Assembly: GCF_029203305.1 (NCBI RefSeq)
Contig: NC_089464.1
Coordinates: 1,178,001 to 1,242,000 of the forward strand
Origin: Yamadazyma tenuis
Lineage: Eukaryota > Ascomycota > Pichiomycetes > Serinales > Debaryomycetaceae
Direction of reading: 5' to 3'
Length of the DNA stretch: 64,000 bases
Under the pieces are notes generated by a model that was not told the origin of the DNA, ran no database searches, and saw only the letters and a list, made by a program, of their open reading frames with translations. Below are positions 29,856 through 38,330 of this stretch, in pieces. The stretch's first letter is position 1; each line of letters opens with the position of its first letter. Position numbers and translations under genes: made by a program.

Positions 29856-30164
29856 GGTTAAGAAAGGTACTCCAAGGGGGACGTCAAGGGTTCCTTTCTG
29901 AATTGAAAAAAGATGGTCCGAACGAGGAGATTGATTTGTATAACGTGTTGAATCCCTGGAGGAGATCTATGCAATATAATTGGTGATGCTGAAAAATAAC
30001 TTGTATAACAGCGGACGAATGACAATTGATTTGGCGCTTTTCCTGTTGCTTGAAAATTTTGAGAACTGGAAGAACTGTGCGACTGGCACGGTTTTGTGCA
30101 ACTTTGGGTTTACCCGGATAAATTGTCAATTGGTATAATATAAACTGTCTCTATTATGTACCTA
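29856..30164 (-). promoter_or_regulatory. NOT1 5' region, AUG-free in all frames
   Basis: 309 bp between the TBC gene stop and the NOT1 frame. No ATG occurs on the minus strand in any frame here. In frame with NOT1, the stretch just upstream of GTG stays open for about 20 codons. TATA-like TTATATTATA lies near 30136-30145. Confidence 0.6.
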
Positions 30165-31691
30165 TTAAGCAATCACTTGAATAATCTCCTTGATTAATTC
30201 CTCATCATCAAGGTTTGCCATGCATTTGATCAACAAATCTTTCATGGTCTTATTTTGTCTTGATATTTCGCTATTGGCGAAAGGTGATGGGATCTTCAAG
30301 TAATCTGCAAATTTTGAGTTTCCCGAACTACTCGAGTCTATGGTGACCTCGGAGTACACAGAGTCTGTGTCATTGTTGACAGTTGTGTAGATTTTCTTGG
30401 AGAAAATCGAGTTGTTGGAGGTGTTGCCCAAAGAGTAGCTTGAGATGTTCAAACTTCTGAACTTATCAATCATGGAAGACTGGGTTCTCTTATGTGTTTT
30501 CATGGGCTTGTTAATATGCAACATATCTTCATTCTTGTTGAAAAACAGGGGGTCAAAGTTCATTAATAGTTCACCAAAGAAATGGTTGATATCTTTCAAT
30601 GCCAACCCCCATTTGCACTCGTATAAAAGGTGCTGATAAACCACCTCTTCCTCTCCATCTGTCAACGACATCAAAATGGGTTTGTTAACCAATAATAACC
30701 CAGCAGAAATCTTGAACATTCCTATTTTCCAGCCTTGGATTAAGCAAAAGTCTAAGATCCGATTGATGATGGAAAAATCTGGGGTGTGACTCGACATGAA
30801 CGAAAGCCACCATTGGTATAAGAATACCTTCATATCCACAAATGATGACATATGCACGTAAAGCTCATTGTCTAATTTGGATAACATCCCAGTGAACTCA
30901 CTGTACCATTTGTTCAAGGTGGAGGACATCAATTCTTGGGTGAAGATGTCATGCAATTCCACCTCGGACTCCATGATGGTAATCAACGAGTGGAAAGTGA
31001 GCTGGGGATCCTTGAACTGATAGAATAACGTACCCACCAAGAACAATAATCCCTGGCAGTAGCCTAATTCCACGTCGTAGTTCGCATAGACGTTCAAGAC
31101 GGTTTCAAGCTGCTTGATGTTTCTCTCATCAAGGAAAAACGAAACAGTTGGAAAGGTTCTGTTTAAGTCCTTGCTGATCTGATCTGACGTCTCCGAGTTG
31201 TACGAGTGTTGAAAGTTCTTGTACACCAACAAACACGCCTCGGGTATCTCGTTGTTGTAGTGAATCAAAAACAATTTCTTCCAGACGGTTGGCCGGAGCT
31301 GAAATGGGATTCCCTGTTCCAAGAACAATAACTGGGAATAGTGAGGAAGAGTGTTGATGGTTCTTGTGGGACTATTCAAAAACAATCTCCAGTAACTCGA
31401 CTCTAACGATGATGAGAGCTTGGACTGTTCAATAAACTTCAAACAGCAATCGCTGTTGGTGTTTATTGGTTTACCACAGATGTTGCACGAAGTAAACTCA
31501 TCCATAGAATAGTCGTAACCGTTGAAAATGGCTTCTAACGCGATTTCTGGGGAGGTGGTAGAATGGTCGGACGGAACCACCAAGTTGTACTCGATCTTGG
31601 CTTCCAAGTTGCCCAAAGTAATCGAAGTATCTTTCTGGGTGCTTGTTTGTAAACTATCTTCAAACTCCAAAAGGGACTCGTAATCGGACAT
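30165..31691 (-). CDS. TBC-domain Rab GTPase-activating protein
   Basis: Accelerates GTP hydrolysis by a Rab GTPase in vesicle traffic. The start is MSDYESLLEF at 31691; an upstream ATG (31766) adds a hydrophobic non-family leader. 508 aa. TBC domain about 125-380: GIPFQLRPTVWKKL, arginine finger motif ISKDLNRTFP (R178), glutamine finger YCQG (211-214), and FLYQWWLSFMS and DFCLIQGWKIGMFKI further on. An N-terminal CNIC...DCC cysteine cluster (69-83) may bind zinc. The Ser-rich C-tail is variable. Both catalytic fingers are intact. Specific yeast orthologue not assigned. Confidence 0.88.
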   Translation of the reverse strand: MSDYESLLEFEDSLQTSTQKDTSITLGNLEAKIEYNLVVPSDHSTTSPEIALEAIFNGYDYSMDEFTSCNICGKPINTNSDCCLKFIEQSKLSSSLESSYWRLFLNSPTRTINTLPHYSQLLFLEQGIPFQLRPTVWKKLFLIHYNNEIPEACLLVYKNFQHSYNSETSDQISKDLNRTFPTVSFFLDERNIKQLETVLNVYANYDVELGYCQGLLFLVGTLFYQFKDPQLTFHSLITIMESEVELHDIFTQELMSSTLNKWYSEFTGMLSKLDNELYVHMSSFVDMKVFLYQWWLSFMSSHTPDFSIINRILDFCLIQGWKIGMFKISAGLLLVNKPILMSLTDGEEEVVYQHLLYECKWGLALKDINHFFGELLMNFDPLFFNKNEDMLHINKPMKTHKRTQSSMIDKFRSLNISSYSLGNTSNNSIFSKKIYTTVNNDTDSVYSEVTIDSSSSGNSKFADYLKIPSPFANSEISRQNKTMKDLLIKCMANLDDEELIKEIIQVIA

Positions 31692-31867
31692 GACAAAGGC
31701 TGACAAGTATATGGGTATAGGTAAGTAAAGGAATGGATTGGTTAAATGAATGAAATGAAAGAACACAGTTGGTGTGGAAGGAGTGAAGGAGGATAGTTAC
31801 AGGGGGAATGCCAAAAAACTTTGTTACTACATACGGGAATTTTTCGCGTCAGCTGAAACATTCACAG

Positions 31868-32533
31868 ATGGTGTACTATTTCAAAGCACAAGTCGACACA
31901 GACTTTGAGACAGAACAGTATAACGTGTATATGGGACGCGACAAGGTAGAGAATGACCCGCTTATACGTTACTCCAACCCCAAGAACTTGTGGTTCCACG
32001 TCGATAAAGTCAGTTCTGCTCACGTCTACCTCAGTCTCACCAACCAGCAGAGACTACAGAATTTTAAGTCCTTGAGTCTCCCGTCACAGTTGCTAGACCA
32101 GCTAGGCCAGCTCACTAAAAACAACAGTATAAAGGGAAACAAAATGGCGTCGGTCACCATAATATATACCTCAGTAGATAACCTCGTCAGTGATGGCTCG
32201 ATGGATATAGGGACTGTTACATTTAAAAATCAACAACTCGTGAAGCGGTTCAATGTCGGCAAGAAAGACAACTTGGTCCTCAACAAGCTCAGCAAAACCA
32301 AAACAGAAATGTCCACGGATGAGTTTATTGCTAATGAAAAGCTGGCCCTTGTCCAGTATGAACGAGAGAAAAAAGACCATCAAAGACAACTACAGAACCA
32401 ACAACGAGAGTTGGCCAAACAGCACCATGAACAGAAGCAGCGGAATCAGGATCCGTACGCTGACTTGTTCACGGAGGAGAACATGCATTCGAATTTGGCT
32501 GTTCTGGAAAACTATGAAGATGACTTTATGTGA
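31868..32533 (+). CDS. JLP2: Jlp2/CCDC25-like DUF814 protein
   Basis: 221-aa member of the NFACT-R (DUF814) family, related to the RNA-binding domain of the ribosome quality-control factor Rqc2. The start MVYYFKAQVD at 31868 matches the family's MV-F-F opening; an upstream ATG at 31808 adds 20 non-conserved residues. Family motifs: VYMGRDKVENDPLI, NLWFHVDKVSSAHVYL and a basic coiled C-terminal region rich in Gln and Lys ending in an acidic tail. Divergent from the TBC gene and convergent with COX12. Its biochemical role in yeast is not settled. Confidence 0.9.
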   Translation: MVYYFKAQVDTDFETEQYNVYMGRDKVENDPLIRYSNPKNLWFHVDKVSSAHVYLSLTNQQRLQNFKSLSLPSQLLDQLGQLTKNNSIKGNKMASVTIIYTSVDNLVSDGSMDIGTVTFKNQQLVKRFNVGKKDNLVLNKLSKTKTEMSTDEFIANEKLALVQYEREKKDHQRQLQNQQRELAKQHHEQKQRNQDPYADLFTEENMHSNLAVLENYEDDFM

Positions 32534-32589
32534 AGTTGATGAATAATTTATATTTAAATTTAGTATGGTCGTTATAAAACGTAAGTGAT

Positions 32590-32838
32590 CTAATCGAGCT
32601 TGAAAGGCAATTTTCCGGCCTCCTTTTGATCGTTCCATCTTTCAACCCATTCGAGTGGACATAAAGAAGTGTAGGTTTTCCAGAAGATCTTACAAGGCTC
32701 GAAGTCTTCACCTTTCACAGCCACACATTTATGGTAGTCCACGTAGGCCTGGGCACAATTCTTGGATTGGTTTTGGTTGGGGAATCTAGGGTCGAATTGT
32801 GGGGTGTCGAACTTAAATGTTTCAGGGTCGATAGCCAT
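32590..32838 (-). CDS. COX12: cytochrome c oxidase subunit VIb (Cox12)
   Basis: Small intermembrane-space subunit of complex IV, 82 aa. The coiled-coil-helix fold is marked by C28-x9-C38 and C49-x10-C60, the cysteine spacing of the COX6B family, with NCAQAYVDYHKC and PCKIFWKTYTSLC, and the C-terminal WVERWNDQ helix. Full length compared with S. cerevisiae Cox12 (83 aa). Import would use the Mia40 pathway, as for other twin-Cys proteins. Confidence 0.97.
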   Translation of the reverse strand: MAIDPETFKFDTPQFDPRFPNQNQSKNCAQAYVDYHKCVAVKGEDFEPCKIFWKTYTSLCPLEWVERWNDQKEAGKLPFKLD

Positions 32839-32980
32839 TGTGTTGTGGTTTAGATTTGTTAGATTGGAAAAACCTTACGAGTTTGGTTTGATATAATGCG
32901 AACGAGCAATTTTTCATTGGCCAGGAATCCGGCGTGGCACACGACCTGCGCGGGACTACGACAATTAGGCTGCAAAATGA

Positions 32981-35059
32981 CTATACAAATGGGTACGGTA
33001 AGTCCTCATTGACCGACTGTTCGTTAAGGTCACTGTAATACTCGAAGTTCAATGGGCTGATATCTAAAACTGTGTCGTTGAAGGACTTTTCGAAGTCGTA
33101 ACGGAATTCTGTCAAGTCTTTATGGAAAATCTCGTTAACCAACCCGTCGTTCTCAGTCTTCAAATGAGGTCCTGTTTCTTCTCCAATTCCCTTCGACAAG
33201 ATCTCTACCAAGTTAACCAAGTTACACGTGAGTTGGTTGAATCTCTTCAATTTGAATAACATATCTTTGCTCAAATTGATGTAGTACTTGAACTTCATGA
33301 TTTCTTCATCTGAGTACTGGTCCTTAAGGTTATAAATAAGTAATATCGGCACCAATACCGCATGGAACACAAAGTAGATCCCGTACCACGAAGAGAAGTA
33401 GTTTAAGTCCCGGTGCTTGAGGTACTCATTTATCGAGTGTATGGTTTCAATAGATGCATCCAAGCATACCTTTAAGCAATCTTTGATAAGTTTAACTTCC
33501 TTGGTAAACATTTTGGGGTTCTGTAAATACGGTCTTATTTGCCAAATGTAGTTTCGGAACATCAAGATCTGCACATTCTTGTACCTCCAGATGATTTTGA
33601 CTCTACGGAACTGAAACCATTCAGGAACAGCTATTTCTGAATCTTCGTTGAAATAGGCTGGAAACCCTTGGGCATACTTGACAATTTCTCGGTTCAACTC
33701 GAACAATTCTGTAGTCTTTTTCATGAAGCTTTTTTCCAAGCTCGACATCACATAATGGATCTTGGACGAGATCTTGATGAGTTTCATTTCTAGCACAAAC
33801 CCTTCGATGAGATTTGGATTTGCTCCTTCGGAGACTGTTTGAGGAGGATGATCAAAGTCGATGGAAGGGAAATTGATATTAATACAGCTCAAGCTGGGGG
33901 CTATTGTGGGTCTTCCCAACGTTAGCGCATGGCCCACATCCAAGACGTATAAACCCCAGAAAATTCTTCTTCTTCTTTCCAAGATCTGGAGGGCTTTCTG
34001 GTCCAATTTCTCTTTTTGGACGTGAATCTCTCGATGTAGCCCAAACGAAATGGCCATTCGGAAACAGATCCCATGGTAGTTCCACCCCGTATTGGGTTTG
34101 TTTCTCTTTTGACAGTAATTTCCAAGAATGGTGAGGGCCTCGAGCAAATAAAAACTATTGTACTCCATGATATCTACCTGCTTCAACGTATCCTTCACCC
34201 TCAGGTAATACATCAAGTCCACCACGCAATCATCCCCGTATTTACAGAAAGAACCAAGGGCAAGAAGCGTGTAGATCAAAATCGTCAACGACTTCTTCTG
34301 CATGGGGTTCTTGGTGTGTAGCTTACTGTAGTCCTTCAAGAACAACGACTTTTGAATGAGCGGATACGCCTGGTGGTAGGTGGTGAAATAGCACTCGAAA
34401 ATCATCTGGTGGAAATCGGTGTTATCCAAGTAATAATCTCCGTATTCGTGCCGAATGATATCAAGAGTCACCTTGTAGTCAGACGATGCGGGCATGGGCT
34501 TATAGTTTTCCAAAAGATTTCGTTTCGTGTTCAGGTCAACCTTTTGCAAGAACCTGATTAGGCCGTTGGGGGATGCGAGACCATAATACACGGGGATCTT
34601 CAAATTCTTACTTTCAATCGAAAGGGCACTCATACCGTCGGTGACATTCTGACCCGAGTATTCGCTGATGACCTTTTCATCGTCGGTTTCATACCATACT
34701 ATGTCATCGATATCTTCTACTTCATCTAGAAGAAATTCTTCTTCTTTAACATAGTCAATTGAGTCCGGAGAGTAGTTAGCAGCCGCGGCCTCGTTCGGGG
34801 CTGCGGCCACGGCGGTGGCTCCGATGAGCTTCTCAAGCTCCTCCAGGTTGGGCACATACCGAGCCAATAGCCGTTCTAAAATCGAGACCCGAGTGTGAAG
34901 CTTCTGCACGTTGGACTTGGTTAACTGGACCCGTTTGTTTTCAGGGGAGTAAAAGCACTCTTTGTGATACCATATGCATTTATCGCACCTAGGTGTTTCT
35001 CTCAGGCACTTCAACTTCCGCCTTCGACAGAAGTCACACGCGTGAGACTCAAGAGACAT
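32981..35059 (-). CDS. Zn2Cys6 transcription factor next to beta-glucosidase
   Basis: Predicted nuclear regulator of 692 aa starting at MSLESHACDF (35059). Zn2Cys6 cluster at residues 8-35 (CDFCRRRKLKC...CDKCIWYHKEC), followed by a coiled-coil dimerisation segment (VQKLHTRVSILERLL). The central fungal-specific domain has GICFRMAISFGLHRE and RRRRIFWGLYVLDVGHALTLGRP, the standard PF04082 signatures. Divergent from the GH3 beta-glucosidase with a 574-bp shared promoter, so it is a candidate regulator of beta-glucoside use; this is inference from position. Confidence 0.85.
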   Translation of the reverse strand: MSLESHACDFCRRRKLKCLRETPRCDKCIWYHKECFYSPENKRVQLTKSNVQKLHTRVSILERLLARYVPNLEELEKLIGATAVAAAPNEAAAANYSPDSIDYVKEEEFLLDEVEDIDDIVWYETDDEKVISEYSGQNVTDGMSALSIESKNLKIPVYYGLASPNGLIRFLQKVDLNTKRNLLENYKPMPASSDYKVTLDIIRHEYGDYYLDNTDFHQMIFECYFTTYHQAYPLIQKSLFLKDYSKLHTKNPMQKKSLTILIYTLLALGSFCKYGDDCVVDLMYYLRVKDTLKQVDIMEYNSFYLLEALTILGNYCQKRNKPNTGWNYHGICFRMAISFGLHREIHVQKEKLDQKALQILERRRRIFWGLYVLDVGHALTLGRPTIAPSLSCININFPSIDFDHPPQTVSEGANPNLIEGFVLEMKLIKISSKIHYVMSSLEKSFMKKTTELFELNREIVKYAQGFPAYFNEDSEIAVPEWFQFRRVKIIWRYKNVQILMFRNYIWQIRPYLQNPKMFTKEVKLIKDCLKVCLDASIETIHSINEYLKHRDLNYFSSWYGIYFVFHAVLVPILLIYNLKDQYSDEEIMKFKYYINLSKDMLFKLKRFNQLTCNLVNLVEILSKGIGEETGPHLKTENDGLVNEIFHKDLTEFRYDFEKSFNDTVLDISPLNFEYYSDLNEQSVNEDLPYPFV

Positions 35060-35633
35060 GATAGTGGTAGACAAACAGTTTGAAATTATTTAGTGCGAAA
35101 TGTCCCCACACGAACGATCTCCGGGGCCACAGCGCTGGGACGACACTGTTGAAGAACCTAGTGGCGGAGGTGGTTCCAGGATTTGTAGGAGCTACAAATA
35201 TGGGGGTGATAATCTTGGTGGAGATAGCAATGGGTGTGATAATCCTGGAAGTGGGGATGAGAGTGACAGTCTTGCAACTGAGCAATGGGGATTCTGCGAA
35301 ACCTGGGGTTAGCCAAGCATTGACACACCCCACCTGGTGGTAGAGGCGATGGTCTCTGGAGAAAATGGTATAAACTCCGTGGCGGGTGAATTACAGTTGG
35401 AGAAGAATTTAGGGTTCCGGCCAATGGGCTGCTGATATACCACTGGTGTATCCTGCATGATATACTAATGTGGTAATAGTAGCCGCAACCGGCGCGGGGG
35501 ATTACAGTGCCTGGACGGTAGCCGCAATATGGCTCTCAACAAGGTAAGTTTTCCTTTCTTTCCGAGTTGCGAATCAACGGGTATAAATAGGAGTTATTCA
35601 CCCCATTTTGGCACCTTTTAGCATTTTTCAGCA
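35060..35633. promoter_or_regulatory. divergent promoter of Zn2Cys6 regulator and beta-glucosidase
   Basis: 574 bp without a gene. Plus-strand TATAAATA near 35583 serves the beta-glucosidase. Two near-identical 19-bp repeats (TGGGGGTGATAATCTTGG at 35201 and TGGGTGTGATAATCCTGG at 35231) are spaced 30 bp apart. CCGGCGCGGGG near 35489-35500 is a CG-rich patch that could hold CGG half-sites. Confidence 0.5.
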
Positions 35634-38150
35634 ATGGCAGACATTGACGTTGAATATACACTTTCCCAGCTTGAACTCTCAGAGAAAATCGGCTTGATTG
35701 CCGGAATTGACTTCTGGCACACCTTTGCCGTTAAGCGATTGAACATTCCTAGCTTGAGATTGTCCGATGGGCCAAATGGTACCAGAGGTACTAGGTTTTT
35801 TGACGGAGTTCCTGCCGCGTGCTTTCCGTGTGGAACCGGTTTGGGATCCACCTTCAACAAGGAATTGCTTCAAAAAGCCGGCCAATTGATGGGGGTTGAA
35901 GCAAAACATAAGGGTGCCCACGTTATTTTGGGGCCAACCACAAATATGCAAAGAGGTCCTTTGGGGGGAAGAGGGTTTGAATCTTTTTCGGAAGACCCCT
36001 ATTTGGCCGGAATTGCTTCGGCTGCCATCATCAATGGGATCCAAGACGAAGACATTGCTGCTACTATCAAGCACTTTGTTTGTAATGACTTGGAAAACGA
36101 GAGACAGAGTTCTGATGTCATTGTCACTCAAAGAGCTTTGAGAGAAATCTATTTGGAACCTTTCAGATTGGCTATCAAGTACTCCAATCCTGCTTGTTTC
36201 ATGACTGCGTATAACAAGGTCAATGGAACCCATGTATCAAACAATTCCAAGATCTTGAAGGATATCTTGCGTGATGAGTGGAAGTTTGAAGGATTGGTGA
36301 TGTCTGACTGGTTCGGAGTCTACACTTCTGAAAAGGCCATTCAAAGTGGTTTGGACTTGGAAATGCCAGGTCCTACCATCTTCAGATCCGTTGAAATCAT
36401 CAAGCACATGATTGAGTCCAGAGAATTGCACATTGATGATCTTGACGACAGAGTCAGAAATGTCTTGAACTTGGTTAAATGGTGTGCCAAGAGCGGAGTG
36501 CCTGAAAATGGAGAGGAAGATACTGACAATGACACAAAGGAAACCTCGGCCTTGTTGAGACAAATTGCTGCTGAATCTGTGGTTTTGTTGAAGAACGAGG
36601 ATAACGTCTTACCATTGAAGAAAGATGACAAAATTGCTGTTATTGGTCCAAACGCCAAGTATCCAGCGTACTCTGGTGGAGGTTCTGCTTCTTTGAGGCC
36701 TTACTATACCACCACTCCTTTCGAGTCGATTTCCAAAAAATTGTCCACTACTCCTGAGTACACAGTTGGTGCATACGCTTTCAAGAGCATGCCTTCCTTG
36801 GCCACTCAATTGACTAACTTTTCCACCGGGAAAACTGGTTACAACATGAAGTTCTATAAACATCCAAGGGACTACAAGGGAGATAGAGAAAACATTGACG
36901 AATTGAACATCAATACCTCCTTTATCTTTTTGGTGGATTACAAAAACGACAAGCTTGATAGCAATTTGTACTACATTGATATTGAAGGTGACTTTGTTCC
37001 TGAGTCGTCCGGTGAGTATGAGTTTGGTTTGACTGTTCAAGGTACTGCTTTGTTATATGTCAATGACCAATTGGTTGTTGATAACAAGACCAAGCAAGAA
37101 AAGGGAGAAGCCTTCTTCAATATGGGTTCTACTGAGATCACCAACAAAATCAACTTAAAGGGAGGCGAAAAGTACAGAGTTAGAGTTGAATTTGGTTCGG
37201 CTCCAACCTTTACCGCTAGTAATGGTGAAAATGTTGACTTTGGTGGTGGTGGTGGTTTATTCTTCGGATGTGCCAAAGTTATTGATGATGACGAAGAAAT
37301 AGCTAATGCTGTTAAGTTGGCTAAGTCGGTTGATAAAGTTGTTTTAGCCATTGGTTTGAACCAGGAATGGGAAAGTGAAGGCTATGACAGAAAAGATATG
37401 GATTTACCTTTGAGAACGAACGACTTAGTGGAAGCTGTATTGAAGGCTAACCCAAACACTGTTATTGTTAACCAATCCGGTACTCCTGTTGAAATGCCAT
37501 GGTTGAGCAAAGCCAAAGGTTTGCTTCAGGCCTGGTATGGTGGTAATGAAGGAGGAAATGGTATTGCTGATGTGTTATTTGGTGACCATAACCCATCTGG
37601 TAAGTTGTCTTTGACCTTCCCCTTTAAGAACATTGACAACCCTGCTTATCTCAACTTTAAGACTGAAAGAGGTAGAGTTTTGTACGGTGAGGATATCTTC
37701 ATCGGTTACAGATATTACGACAAGTTGCAAAAAAAGGTAGCCTTCCCATTCGGTTACGGATTATCTTACACCAACTTTGAATACTCTGACTTAAAGATTA
37801 ATGTTGATGAAGCCAAAGATAAATTAACTGCATCTTTATCAGTAAAAAATGTTGGTAAGGTAGATGGTGCTGAAGTGGTTCAATTATATATCAGCCACAA
37901 GGGTGGTAAGACCATTCTTCCTGTCAAGGAATTGAAGGGATTTGAAAAGGTTTCCATCAAAGCTGGTAAATCCGTCACTGTCTCATTCGATTTGTGCTTG
38001 AAAGATACCTGTTCTTGGTTTGATGAGTACTTCGACAAATGGATCTTAGAGACTGGTGACTACGAAGTTCAAATTGGTAAGTCCAGTGACGATATCGAGT
38101 TGATTGCTCCATTCGAAATCAAAAACCAAAAGTTATGGAAAGGTATTTAG
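35634..38150 (+). CDS. cytosolic beta-glucosidase, GH3 with PA14 insert
   Basis: Hydrolyses cellobiose and aryl/alkyl beta-glucosides. 838 aa, no signal peptide, so it acts inside the cell on imported substrate, like the Kluyveromyces marxianus BglI type. GH3 N-domain with RLSDGPNGTRG, KHFVCND and the nucleophile Asp225 in LVMSDWFG. The (alpha/beta)6 domain with VIGPNAKYPAYSGGGSA is interrupted by a PA14 domain (about 400-560, GEYEFGLTVQGTALLYVND). The C-terminal fibronectin III-like domain includes FPFGYGLSYT. Full length. TATAAATA lies 50 bp upstream. Paired with a divergent Zn2Cys6 regulator. Confidence 0.95.
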   Translation: MADIDVEYTLSQLELSEKIGLIAGIDFWHTFAVKRLNIPSLRLSDGPNGTRGTRFFDGVPAACFPCGTGLGSTFNKELLQKAGQLMGVEAKHKGAHVILGPTTNMQRGPLGGRGFESFSEDPYLAGIASAAIINGIQDEDIAATIKHFVCNDLENERQSSDVIVTQRALREIYLEPFRLAIKYSNPACFMTAYNKVNGTHVSNNSKILKDILRDEWKFEGLVMSDWFGVYTSEKAIQSGLDLEMPGPTIFRSVEIIKHMIESRELHIDDLDDRVRNVLNLVKWCAKSGVPENGEEDTDNDTKETSALLRQIAAESVVLLKNEDNVLPLKKDDKIAVIGPNAKYPAYSGGGSASLRPYYTTTPFESISKKLSTTPEYTVGAYAFKSMPSLATQLTNFSTGKTGYNMKFYKHPRDYKGDRENIDELNINTSFIFLVDYKNDKLDSNLYYIDIEGDFVPESSGEYEFGLTVQGTALLYVNDQLVVDNKTKQEKGEAFFNMGSTEITNKINLKGGEKYRVRVEFGSAPTFTASNGENVDFGGGGGLFFGCAKVIDDDEEIANAVKLAKSVDKVVLAIGLNQEWESEGYDRKDMDLPLRTNDLVEAVLKANPNTVIVNQSGTPVEMPWLSKAKGLLQAWYGGNEGGNGIADVLFGDHNPSGKLSLTFPFKNIDNPAYLNFKTERGRVLYGEDIFIGYRYYDKLQKKVAFPFGYGLSYTNFEYSDLKINVDEAKDKLTASLSVKNVGKVDGAEVVQLYISHKGGKTILPVKELKGFEKVSIKAGKSVTVSFDLCLKDTCSWFDEYFDKWILETGDYEVQIGKSSDDIELIAPFEIKNQKLWKGI

Positions 38151-38330
38151 TTATGCAGAGTAAAATATATCTCCGTGTTTAAGTCTCGGATTTTCACCTA
38201 ACGGTAATAGACGGGTCTTGATTTCCTGGCTATCGAACTTTCGATCCAATGTTCTAAATATCCAAATATCCTCGTCGTGATCGAAAGTTTCCGACGTAAA
38301 CTCATTATCCATAAGCACGAGCATTATCAT
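38151..38330 (-). CDS. possible small ORF or C-terminal relic, unrecognised
   Basis: A 59-codon open frame whose stop codon is adjacent to the beta-glucosidase stop on the other strand. The product begins MIMLVLMDNEFTSE and ends LKHGDIFYSA; it is hydrophilic, rich in Asp/Glu/Lys, and has the composition of real coding sequence. An in-frame TGA sits just upstream, so it is either a tiny gene or the end of a decayed one. I recognise no family. Confidence 0.25.
   Translation of the reverse strand: MIMLVLMDNEFTSETFDHDEDIWIFRTLDRKFDSQEIKTRLLPLGENPRLKHGDIFYSA

Noticed and set aside
29884..30129. 81-codon frame upstream of NOT1 as a possible 5' exon or uORF
   Set aside because: It opens with TTG, contains no ATG, lies in a different frame from NOT1 and has no clear donor/branch/acceptor set to join it.
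38220..38260. tRNA-like T-arm (TCGAACTTTCGATCC)
   Set aside because: No acceptor, D or anticodon stems can be formed around it.
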